Below are positions 1 to 5,162 of a DNA stretch of 5,162 bases, one piece after another. The position numbers and the translations under genes are program-made. Numbering within the stretch: position 1 is the stretch's first letter; each line of letters opens with the position of its first letter. Source of the DNA: Deltaproteobacteria bacterium. GTDB lineage: Bacteria > UBA10199 > DSSB01. Location: the NCBI GenBank assembly GCA_021414045.1, contig JAIOPF010000037.1:1-5162 (forward strand). Reading direction: 5' to 3'. The notes under the pieces were generated by a model. The model saw only the letters and a list, made by a program, of their open reading frames with translations, was not told where the DNA came from and made no database searches.

Positions 1-663
1 GCTCAGGGAATCAAGACTTTTTATTACCCGAAGATTTTCAAGAGCGGTTTTCAAGCGGCCAGCATGGTCAGCGGCAACGCCATGCTGCACCTCTATTTCA
101 AGGGGCGTGACAGCTGGGACGGGCGCCTTTCGCTGGAAGAAGTGCGGGAGCTCTACCCCAACGTCGTGTCCGGCTTGCTGGAGCAACCCGCCGTCGATCT
201 CCTGCTTTCCCAGGATCGGGAGGGTTGGGTGCATGTCCATAGCCGCGAAGGCGAGGCCAAGGTCAGGGAAGAGGGCGAATTCCTGGTCTTTCAAAATCTT
301 CGCGGCAATGCCCTCGGGATCAGAGACATTCCCAACAGGGTCTCTCGCCTCGAAGCCTTGCAGCTCACGGCCGACACCAAGTATCCCGATTCCCTCGTGC
401 AGCTGACCCAGATCTTTCGTTCGTCCCGCACGGGCGACCTGGTATTGAGCGCCTCCAAGGGTTACGACCTGCGCAAGCGCTTCGAATATCCCGAACACAA
501 GTCCTCGCATGGAGCGATGCATGACGAGCATATCCTGATTCCGCTCTTTTCGAGCGTCAAGATGAAGCGGGACGTCGTCCGCAGCGCGGACCTTTTTCCT
601 TCCATCCTCCAGCTCCATGGAGATTCCATCCCCTCCGGCATCGATGGAGAGAGCTTTTTTTAG
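1..663 (+). CDS. Alkaline phosphatase superfamily / type I phosphodiesterase-like protein, C-terminal part
   Basis: The reading frame is open from base 1 to the TAG at 661-663, so this is the last 220 residues of a larger protein whose start lies outside the window. The fragment resembles the C-terminal half of metal-dependent hydrolases of the alkaline phosphatase superfamily (phosphodiesterase/nucleotide pyrophosphatase branch). It has an early SGNAMLHLYF segment (about residues 24-33), then GDLVLSASKGYDLR, then SHGAMHDEHILIPLF (about 169-183), then RSADLFPSILQLHG and a terminal GIDGESFF. In this superfamily such a His/Asp-rich HG...H stretch late in the protein supplies metal ligands, and the 'DLFPSILQLLG...GIDG' ending is typical. 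Substrate and cellular location cannot be read from this part. The stop codon overlaps the end of the convergent permease gene by 4 bases. The family call is from motif memory; the exact subfamily is unknown. Confidence 0.72.
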   Translation, partial: AQGIKTFYYPKIFKSGFQAASMVSGNAMLHLYFKGRDSWDGRLSLEEVRELYPNVVSGLLEQPAVDLLLSQDREGWVHVHSREGEAKVREEGEFLVFQNLRGNALGIRDIPNRVSRLEALQLTADTKYPDSLVQLTQIFRSSRTGDLVLSASKGYDLRKRFEYPEHKSSHGAMHDEHILIPLFSSVKMKRDVVRSADLFPSILQLHGDSIPSGIDGESFF

Positions 664-1454
664 GCGGCCTCGCTTAAATTTTTTAATTGTTGGTGAGGCG
701 TGAAGAACTGTCGGTAGCCCAACAGGACGACGATGAGGTTCGTCAGGGCGGCGCTTGCCAACAGCATGAACATCACGATAATTTGATAGCGCACAGCGAG
801 TAGGGGGGATTTACCCGCGATGATCAATCCGGCCATCATTCCCGGCATGAAAATCACCCCTAGGGCTTTCATGGTGTCGATGGCGGGGATTAGCGAGGCG
901 CGAAGGACCTCTTTTAGGATTTTCTGAACCGATTGGCGGTTGGAGGCTCCCAAGCTCAAGTAGACGAGAATCTCGGGACGTCTCAGATCCATCTCCGATT
1001 TGAGGCGGTTCAGGGTGAGTCCCGCTCCGTTCATCGAGTTTCCCAAAACCATGCCCCCGAGGGGGATTAAAAATCGCGCTTGGGCCTGGATAGAGCCCCC
1101 TAGGACCAATAACGAGAGCGTCAGGCTGAGACTGACGGCCAAGGCGAGCACGACGATGGGAAAAACCTTGGGAATGCCCTCACCGCGTTTTTTGGCGATG
1201 AGTCCTGCCAAAAAGGTCATGACAATCAAAACCCCGAAAACGACCCATAGATTTTCAAAGGAAAAGATCCAAACCAGGACGAAACCTACCAGGCTGAGCT
1301 GAACGAAGCCCCTTAGGGAGGCCAGCCCCAATTCCTTTTCGAGCTGAAGTCCTTCCGCCAAGGAAACCAACAGGACGATCACGATCAGCCCCAAGGAGAA
1401 ATAAAGGCCTGGATCCCGGAAGAAATCCGCAAGGATAAAGGCGTGGAAATTCAC
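660..1454 (-). CDS. fetB: FetB/YbbM-type ABC transporter permease (UPF0014, putative iron export)
   Basis: This 264-residue polytopic membrane protein is close to E. coli FetB in length (about 259). FetB, with the ATPase FetA, forms an inner-membrane ABC exporter linked to iron efflux and peroxide resistance. Hydrophobic segments lie near residues 17-36, 46-64, 69-86, 98-120, 127-147, about 186-214 and 222-246. Family hallmarks are IPLGGMVLGNSMNGAGLTLN (about 130-149), LSLGAS..Q (about 167-174), LRASLIPAIDTMKALGVIF (about 184-202) followed by MPGMMAGLIIAG, and AVRYQIIVMFMLLAS (about 220-234). The start is GTG (complement of 1452-1454), with a GGGAG Shine-Dalgarno-like stretch about 10 bases upstream. 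No FetA-like ATPase is adjacent: the gene runs divergently from the sigma-54 regulator and convergently into the phosphodiesterase gene. The family assignment is strong; the transported ion is inferred from E. coli. Confidence 0.92.
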   Translation of the reverse strand: MNFHAFILADFFRDPGLYFSLGLIVIVLLVSLAEGLQLEKELGLASLRGFVQLSLVGFVLVWIFSFENLWVVFGVLIVMTFLAGLIAKKRGEGIPKVFPIVVLALAVSLSLTLSLLVLGGSIQAQARFLIPLGGMVLGNSMNGAGLTLNRLKSEMDLRRPEILVYLSLGASNRQSVQKILKEVLRASLIPAIDTMKALGVIFMPGMMAGLIIAGKSPLLAVRYQIIVMFMLLASAALTNLIVVLLGYRQFFTPHQQLKNLSEAA

Positions 1455-1553
1455 AGAGATTTTGCTCCCGTTGTCCCCGAAGCTGTGATAAAAAGTTGAA
1501 TGATTCTTGATAGATCCTAAACGTTTGGGTGGATAGGCGCAAAGGAATTCCCG
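1455..1553. promoter_or_regulatory. Divergent intergenic region between the permease and the response regulator
   Basis: This 99-base AT-richer gap must carry the start signals of both divergent genes. No convincing -35/-10 pair stands out on either strand. On the plus strand, TTGATA at 1508-1513 is a possible -35, but any -10 at the right spacing (around 1530-1536, GGATAG) is poor. A good Shine-Dalgarno, AAGGA (about 1542-1546), lies 7 bases before the regulator's ATG at 1554 and supports that start. A GAATGATTC palindrome (1498-1506) sits in the middle, but its 4-base arms are too short to name an operator. Confidence 0.4.
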
Positions 1554-2528
1554 ATGACAACCGATACCTACCGAATCTTGGTCGTCGATGATGACGAGTC
1601 TATGCGGGACCTGCTTTCCAGCGTTTTGGCCACCTTCGGGAAAATCGATACCGCCGCCGACGGAAAAGAAGCGCGAGAAAAGTTTAGAGTCGAGGAATAC
1701 ACAGCCATGCTCCTCGACTATATGCTTCCAGACACCGATGGCTTGACTTTACTTAAAGAATTCAAAGAGTTACAGCCCCAAACCGAAATCGTCATGATCA
1801 CCCATGTACGCGAGGTCAAGTTGGCCGTCCAAGCGAGCAAGTTGGGGGCCTTCGACTATATCAATAAGGATTTTGAAGTGGAGGATTTGCGGGCCCTCAT
1901 GAAGCGGGTCTTTGAAAAGCAAAGCCATGTCAAAGAGATCCTCTACCTGCGATCCGAAGTCGAGCGCTTGACCGACCAAGAGTTCTTGCTCGGGGTCAAT
2001 GCCCGCATGCAATCCTTGAAGCTTGTTCTCGACCGCGCGGCCTCGACCTCGGCGACCGTCTTGGTCCAGGGGGAAAGTGGCACCGGCAAGGAGTTGGTCG
2101 CCCGCTACCTCCATCAAAAGTCCCCTCGGGTCGAGAAGCCCTTCGTGGCGATCAATATGGCTTCCATCCCCGAGCATCTGGTCGAAGCCACCCTTTTCGG
2201 TCACGAAAAGGGTGCATTCACCGGCGCGCTCAAGACAACCTATGGCAAGTTCGAGTTGGCCGATCATGGCACCTTGTTTTGCGACGAGATCGCCGACCTC
2301 AAGTTCGAGGTGCAAGCCAAGTTACTTCGCGCCATCCAAGAGGGAGAGGTGGAGAGAGTCGGGGGCCAGAAGCCGATCCACGTCGACGTACGTCTCCTGG
2401 CGGCGACCAATCGCGATCTCAAGACGCTGGTGCAAGAGGGGAAATTTCGCGAGGATCTTTTCTATCGCTTGAACGTCATCCCGATTCAGCTGCCGTCCCT
2501 AGGCGGTCTCGGTGCTTTGCCACTATGA
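1554..2528 (+). CDS. Sigma-54-dependent NtrC-family response regulator, N-terminal part (REC + AAA+), interrupted
   Basis: The first 316 residues are a clear two-component activator of sigma-54 RNA polymerase. The receiver domain (about 5-122) has acidic D12/D13/D14, phospho-acceptor D55 in [12 protein letters not shown]83 and K105. The usual Lys-Pro after K105 is Lys-Asp (NKDF). The AAA+ domain has Walker A GESGTGKE (173-180), the sigma-54 contact loop GAFTGA (220-225), Walker B GTLFCDEI (239-246, Cys where Leu is usual), sensor I AATNRDL (283-289) and the arginine-finger region [11 protein letters not shown] (298-308). After LPSL (residue 316) the family-typical 'RERxEDI' and the lid segment are absent. 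An unrelated 8-residue tail follows, ending at TGA 2526-2528. Homology resumes in another frame in the next entry. The ATG at 1554 has a good SD. The partner histidine kinase is not in the window. As written, the product would lack the lid and DNA-binding domain, so it should not activate specific promoters. Confidence 0.93.
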   Translation: MTTDTYRILVVDDDESMRDLLSSVLATFGKIDTAADGKEAREKFRVEEYTAMLLDYMLPDTDGLTLLKEFKELQPQTEIVMITHVREVKLAVQASKLGAFDYINKDFEVEDLRALMKRVFEKQSHVKEILYLRSEVERLTDQEFLLGVNARMQSLKLVLDRAASTSATVLVQGESGTGKELVARYLHQKSPRVEKPFVAINMASIPEHLVEATLFGHEKGAFTGALKTTYGKFELADHGTLFCDEIADLKFEVQAKLLRAIQEGEVERVGGQKPIHVDVRLLAATNRDLKTLVQEGKFREDLFYRLNVIPIQLPSLGGLGALPL

Positions 2529-2865
2529 CTGGCCGGGGAACATTCGGGAACTAGAAAACCTCGTCGAGCGCATGGTGGCGATCCATCCGAACGACCTGAT
2601 TTTTCCCGAGGACGTTCCCATCGACTACCAGATCGGTGACATCGCGCAACTCAAGTCGGCCGATGGCGATCCCGACAAGCTGAAGGCCGCGACCGACGCC
2701 TTTGAAAGGGGTTTCATCCTTCGGGTCTTGGAAAAGGAAAATTGGCACCAAGAAAACGCCGCCGTCAAGCTGGGCGTGCATCGAAAAACTCTCGAATACA
2801 AGTTGAAAAAACTTGCCTTGAACGAAGTCGTCGACCAAAGACAAAGGGACAGCAAGAAGGGATAG
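2512..2865 (+). CDS. Sigma-54-dependent response regulator, C-terminal part (AAA+ lid + Fis-type HTH), out of frame
   Basis: This is the remainder of the regulator at 1554, in a different frame that is open from just after the TAG at 2500-2502. The segment [21 protein letters not shown] (fragment residues 4-24) is the sensor II/lid motif of NtrC-type AAA+ proteins. The end is a Fis-type helix-turn-helix: [15 protein letters not shown] (64-78), then [21 protein letters not shown] (about 81-101), which would bind enhancer-like sites. A GTG at 2512 is the first possible start, but a lid-plus-HTH piece starting there is unlikely to be a natural separate gene, so this is best seen as the downstream half of a broken gene. 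The stop TAG (2863-2865) lies 2 bases before the receptor ATG, and the receptor's SD is inside this gene's last codons. The two genes are therefore probably one transcript and possibly translationally coupled. Confidence 0.88.
   Translation: MLCHYDWPGNIRELENLVERMVAIHPNDLIFPEDVPIDYQIGDIAQLKSADGDPDKLKAATDAFERGFILRVLEKENWHQENAAVKLGVHRKTLEYKLKKLALNEVVDQRQRDSKKG
2855..2862 (+). promoter_or_regulatory. Ribosome binding site of the TonB-dependent receptor
   Basis: AGAAGGGA ends 5 bases before the ATG at 2868 and lies inside the last codons of the regulator. It selects this ATG, which is followed directly by a signal-peptide-like N-terminus, over in-frame start codons further upstream that lie within the regulator's coding sequence. 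Confidence 0.75.
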
Positions 2866-2867
2866 CC

Positions 2868-3800
2868 ATGAGAAAAATTTTTTTGTCCCTGGTCGCGGGA
2901 GCGGTCTTCATCTCTCCCGGAGGGCGTCCCGCATTCTCGGAGGAAGTCCAGTCCGGTGACTTGGGGCAATTCGTCGTCAGCGCCCGGAAATTGGAAGAGC
3001 CGCTCAAGACTTCCGCCCACAGCATCTCGGTGGTCACCGGCGAAGAGTTGGAGCGCCGGGTGGATCGCAGCGTCGCCGAAGGCCTGCGCGAATTGCCAGG
3101 CGTTTCGGTCGAGTCCTTGGGTACCCGCGGCGAGTCGGTAAATATTCGGCTGCGTGGAGCCTCCGCTGCGGACACGCTGGTATTGCTGGACGGCGTGCGC
3201 TTGAACAACCCCGCGACCAACGAAACCAATCTGGGCTTGATCCCGGTCGAGCAGATCGATCGCATCGAAGTACTGCGCGGTTCCCAAGCGGTCTTGTACG
3301 GCGGCAGCGCGGTGGGCGGCGTCATCAATATCATCAGTAAAAAGGGTCAAGATCCCACCGAAACCCACTTGTCCCTAGAAGGCGGAAATCTCGGCCACCG
3401 CCGCGAATGGCTGGGGACTCACAACCAAATTGGGGCGACCAGCTATAACCTTGGGATCAGCCGAACCGACGATAACGGCCAATTTAAAAACGACGGTTTT
3501 GGCGAGACCGCCCTGACTCAACGATGGGATTTGGAGCCCATTGAAAACCTTCACCTGGTTTTAGCCAGCCATATCTATCTCAGCAAGAAGAACCTCGCTC
3601 GCGAGTTCCTGATTGGCCCGGCTCCGCTCTATGATCCCACCTTGCCGATGGACGGATTTTTTCTTCAGCTGGGGCCCGATGTGAATCGCGTGTTCAACCG
3701 ACTTTTGACCACCGAATCCCTGCAGCTGACCTACGATTGGAACGAGCACAAAGCGTCGATCTTCGGCAATTCTTCTTCCTCCCGGACCTGGGCGAAGTGA
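2868..3800 (+). CDS. TonB-dependent outer membrane receptor (BtuB-like), N-terminal part with plug domain, interrupted
   Basis: The first 310 codons encode a receptor that would import a scarce ligand such as a corrinoid or iron chelate across the outer membrane using TonB energy. A Sec signal peptide (MRKIFLSLVAGAVFIS, likely cleaved near residue 24) is followed by a TonB-box-like GQFVVSARK (33-41). The plug domain (about 45-160) follows, with GLRELPGVSVE, NIRLRGASAADTLVLLDGVR (92-111) and EQIDRIEVLRGSQAVLYGGS (128-147), then AVGGVINIISKKG. The first barrel strands follow, with FLQLGPDVNRVFNRLLTTES and LQLTYDWNEH (285-294). Past residue about 294 the frame goes into a Ser-rich, non-homologous tail and stops at TGA 3798-3800, while barrel homology resumes in another frame from about 3746. 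The layout resembles BtuB-type receptors more than long siderophore receptors, but the ligand is not determined by the sequence. Confidence 0.9.
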   Translation: MRKIFLSLVAGAVFISPGGRPAFSEEVQSGDLGQFVVSARKLEEPLKTSAHSISVVTGEELERRVDRSVAEGLRELPGVSVESLGTRGESVNIRLRGASAADTLVLLDGVRLNNPATNETNLGLIPVEQIDRIEVLRGSQAVLYGGSAVGGVINIISKKGQDPTETHLSLEGGNLGHRREWLGTHNQIGATSYNLGISRTDDNGQFKNDGFGETALTQRWDLEPIENLHLVLASHIYLSKKNLAREFLIGPAPLYDPTLPMDGFFLQLGPDVNRVFNRLLTTESLQLTYDWNEHKASIFGNSSSSRTWAK

Positions 3801-4798
3801 AACAAACGCTGACGGCCGGATTCGAGTTCTATGACGAGAGAGTCAGCACCGATGGGCTGGTATTCCCGGGCGACGTGCCGCCTTCTCCGACCTCTCTGGG
3901 CCCCTTTATTCCCCCCCAAGATAAAATTCCGGTCCCTGGGGTGCCCTCCGACAGGCAAAACTACGCGCCGTATTTCCAATATCATTTGGGATTCAAGGAA
4001 AGGCTGTTCGTCGACGCGGGTTTCCGCTTCGACGATAATTCCGCCTATGGTACCGAGCTTAGCCCGCGCGGGGCTATCGCCCTCTTGATCCCGGAGATTC
4101 ATGGGAAGTTTCACGGGGCTTACGGAGAAGGTTTCCTTCCCCCGACGCTCATCCAACTTTTCAACCCCATCTCGGGAAACCCCAATCTCAAGCCCCAGAA
4201 GTCCCAGAGCTATGAGGCGGGGTACGAGCAGTCCATCGGAAATAGAGCTACCCTGTACGCAACTTTCTTCTACCTGGATTTCGATAACCTTATTGACCGG
4301 CTAGGGAACAACATCAATGACGCCTTCAGCACCGGCGTCGAGTCCGGGTTCGAGGTCAAGGTCTTGCCGGCCTTGAGAATCGGGGCCAACTACACCTTCA
4401 CCCACACCGTCGACGAAAGTGGAGGAGGGGGGCGCTTGCCGAACGTTCCGACACATGTGTTTAACGCCGTTCTGTCCGCCCAACCTTGGCGAAAATTGAC
4501 CATCGATTCCACGCTTTCCATCGTCTCTAGCCAGCGGGAGTCTTTTCCCGTGGTGTCGACGGATGGTCGCTTTGTCGGCGGGACGCCCGCGAATTCCCTG
4601 ACGGGTGGGATCAATGCCGGTTACGTGCTCTGGGACATCGCCTTGGCTTACGACTTCACCCTCAATTCTCCCGGGCATCCTCAGTCCATCAAGGTCTTTG
4701 GCAAGGCGGCCAATATCCTCAACGACCAATACGAAGAAGTCTTCGGCTTCCCTAGCCCCGGATTTCACTTCATCGCCGGGGCCGACGTTCTTTTCTAA
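3737..4798 (+). CDS. TonB-dependent outer membrane receptor (BtuB-like), C-terminal beta-barrel part, out of frame
   Basis: This continues the receptor begun at 2868 in a different frame. The first nominal start is TTG at 3737, but real homology begins at about AQSVDLRQFFFLPDLGEVKQ with TLTAGFEFYDE. Family features follow: DAGFRFDDNSAYGTELSPRG (about 93-112), YGEGFLPPTLIQLF (129-142), GNPNLKPQKSQSYEAGYE (147-164), LIDRLGNN, and a late KVFGKAANILNDQYEEVFGF. The protein ends in ADVLF with a C-terminal phenylalanine, the usual signal for barrel insertion by the Bam machinery. Both parts together give about 640 residues, close to the size of BtuB-type proteins (E. coli BtuB is about 614), yet alignment from memory with BtuB suggests a loop-and-strand segment of roughly 33 residues is missing at the junction. 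Without the N-terminal part this fragment has no signal peptide or plug and would not be exported. Confidence 0.88.
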   Translation: MERAQSVDLRQFFFLPDLGEVKQTLTAGFEFYDERVSTDGLVFPGDVPPSPTSLGPFIPPQDKIPVPGVPSDRQNYAPYFQYHLGFKERLFVDAGFRFDDNSAYGTELSPRGAIALLIPEIHGKFHGAYGEGFLPPTLIQLFNPISGNPNLKPQKSQSYEAGYEQSIGNRATLYATFFYLDFDNLIDRLGNNINDAFSTGVESGFEVKVLPALRIGANYTFTHTVDESGGGGRLPNVPTHVFNAVLSAQPWRKLTIDSTLSIVSSQRESFPVVSTDGRFVGGTPANSLTGGINAGYVLWDIALAYDFTLNSPGHPQSIKVFGKAANILNDQYEEVFGFPSPGFHFIAGADVLF

Positions 4799-4847
4799 GG
4801 ATAAGTTTTCTCTTTCGGCGGGATAGTTTTCCTTCCTGCTCTCGGAT

Positions 4848-4865
4848 TTCATCCATCGCGATGAA
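4848..4865. repeat. Inverted repeat upstream of the sigma-54 promoter, candidate activator site
   Basis: TTCATC and GATGAA are perfect 6-base arms around a 6-base centre. Nested inside is a perfect 10-base palindrome, CATCGCGATG (4854-4863). A direct repeat, CCTGCTC, flanks it at 4835-4841 and 4871-4877. The centre lies about 114 bases before the predicted start site of the sigma-54 promoter, a usual distance for NtrC-type activator sites. No T-run follows, so it is a poor terminator. Its role as the binding site of the regulator encoded at 1554-2865 is inference. Confidence 0.4.
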
Positions 4866-4899
4866 CCGGCCCTGCTCGGAAAATTCCCTTAATTATCTT

Positions 4900-4915
4900 G
4901 CGGCTGGCGAGCCGT
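4900..4915. other. Small GC-rich hairpin
   Basis: CGGCT (4901-4905) and AGCCG (4910-4914) form a perfect 5-base stem around GGCG, extendable by one G-T pair. It lies about 100 bases after the receptor stop. The bases after it are TTCTCCGTT, not a true T-run, so it could be a weak terminator but does not meet the usual pattern. No better terminator was seen for the regulator-receptor transcript. Confidence 0.25.
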
Positions 4916-4944
4916 TCTCCGTTGCTGGAGAGGACCGCCTTTCG

Positions 4945-4960
4945 TGGCATGGAGCTTGCT
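4945..4960 (+). promoter_or_regulatory. Sigma-54 (-24/-12) promoter
   Basis: TGGCAT, five bases (GGAGC), then TTGCT. This matches the RpoN consensus TGGCACG-N4-TTGCW at nearly every fixed base. The invariant GG (4946-4947) and GC (4958-4959) are separated by exactly 10 bases. It lies in the intergenic region, points at the gene starting at 5018, and predicts a start site near 4971 with a leader of about 47 bases. The AT-rich stretch 4961-4978 right after it would help melting. Such promoters need an AAA+ activator like the one encoded upstream; that this regulator is the cognate one is inferred from proximity. Confidence 0.75.
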
Positions 4961-5002
4961 TATTTAAAATTACGAAATCGCAACCAGCACCGAAATGATC
5001 CC

Positions 5003-5010
5003 AGGGGAGG
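5003..5010 (+). promoter_or_regulatory. Strong ribosome binding site for the gene at 5018
   Basis: AGGGGAGG lies 7 bases before ATG 5018. It is close to the ideal anti-16S match and is the strongest Shine-Dalgarno seen in the window, which supports the start at 5018 and a well-translated product. Confidence 0.8.
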
Positions 5011-5017
5011 GCGTCTC

Positions 5018-5162
5018 ATGAAGGCTTCGCGATTCAACTTCTTAGTGCGGTCACCACGCGATCCTAATGTGACTTTTCTGTATAATTCCTTTCATGACAA
5101 CCGCGTCGTCGTTGAGGACGGGGAGGTCAATCTCCGGGATCTATTCCAAAAAGTGCGCAAAC
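5018..5162 (+). CDS. Start of a radical SAM/SPASM peptide-maturase-like protein (partial)
   Basis: Forty-eight codons are visible before the window ends: MKASRFNFLVRSPRD, then PNVTFLYNSFHDNRVVVEDG, then EVNLRDLFQKVRK. The pattern 'MK.SRFN.FV......LYNS......V' followed by a short acidic helix resembles the N-terminal domain that precedes the radical SAM barrel in many SPASM-type peptide-modifying enzymes. The CxxxCxxC cluster motif expected further in is beyond the window, so the enzyme identity is not proven. The start is secure: ATG 5018 has the AGGGGAGG ribosome site, and a sigma-54 promoter lies about 60 bases upstream. If the family call is right, the gene would be expressed on demand under sigma-54 control and would act in the cytoplasm on a peptide substrate encoded nearby outside the window. 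It could instead be another protein with a similar N-terminal fold. Confidence 0.58.
   Translation, partial: MKASRFNFLVRSPRDPNVTFLYNSFHDNRVVVEDGEVNLRDLFQKVRK

Noticed and set aside
655..700. T-rich stretches at the convergent gene ends, considered as a bidirectional terminator.
   Set aside because: No GC-rich stem precedes the T-runs on either strand; the bases are coding for the two gene ends.
1495..1510. AATGATT core in the divergent region, considered as a Fur-type iron box for fetB and the regulator.
   Set aside because: Only about half of the 7-1-7 Fur positions match and the perfect arms are 4 bases long, which is expected by chance.
1538..1553. A minus-strand GG-N10-GC arrangement (GGGAATTCCTTTGC), considered as a sigma-54 promoter for fetB.
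   Set aside because: The spacing is right, but the -24 element lacks the TGGCAC pattern beyond the GG and it overlaps the ribosome site of the regulator. It is too weak to call.
2267..2284. TGGCAC followed by TTTTGC inside the regulator gene, considered as a sigma-54 promoter.
   Set aside because: GG and GC are 11 bases apart, not 10, and the bases simply encode the Walker B region.
2625..3368. A long 247-codon minus-strand ORF across the regulator-receptor boundary.
   Set aside because: It is antisense to two strongly recognised genes and has low-complexity, non-homologous content; it is a shadow of their codon bias.
4861..4998. A 45-codon ORF (MNRPCSENSL..., ending QPAPK) directly upstream of the gene at 5018, considered as a peptide precursor.
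   Set aside because: It has no ribosome site, and the sigma-54 promoter lies inside its 3' half, so the promoter could not transcribe it whole. The composition is unremarkable.

Overview
The window reads as a chromosomal piece from a Gram-negative bacterium of moderate to moderately high GC. The evidence is an outer-membrane TonB-dependent receptor, an NtrC-type sigma-54 activator and a well-formed sigma-54 (-24/-12) promoter. The combination would fit a lineage formerly called Deltaproteobacteria or a relative, but nothing here fixes the taxon.

Layout, left to right. (1) 1-663, plus strand: the C-terminal part of an alkaline-phosphatase-superfamily (type I phosphodiesterase/nucleotide pyrophosphatase-like) protein, cut by the window edge. 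(2) 660-1454, minus strand: a complete FetB/YbbM-type ABC permease, converging on gene 1 with a 4-base overlap. Its usual ATPase partner FetA is not in the window. (3) 1455-1553: a 99-base divergent intergenic region. (4) 1554-2865, plus strand: a response regulator with REC, sigma-54 AAA+ and Fis-type HTH parts. It is broken near 2500, where about 33 codons appear to be missing and the frame changes. (5) 2868-4798, plus strand: a BtuB-like TonB-dependent receptor starting 2 bases after the regulator's stop. It is broken near 3750 in the same way, again with roughly 33 codons missing and a frame change. (6) 4799-5017: an intergenic region with a near-consensus sigma-54 promoter (4945-4960), an upstream inverted repeat (4848-4865) at a distance typical of activator sites, and a small hairpin. 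(7) 5018 to the end, plus strand: the first 48 codons of a gene whose N-terminus resembles radical SAM/SPASM peptide-maturase-like proteins.

A possible working unit is inferred as follows. A two-component sigma-54 activator, co-transcribed with an outer-membrane receptor, would switch on the downstream gene at 5018 from the -24/-12 promoter. The most notable points are this promoter-activator pairing next to a possible peptide-modifying enzyme, and the two similar out-of-frame losses of about 100 bases in neighbouring genes. Those losses are either real decay or an assembly error, and this decides whether the regulator and receptor are functional.
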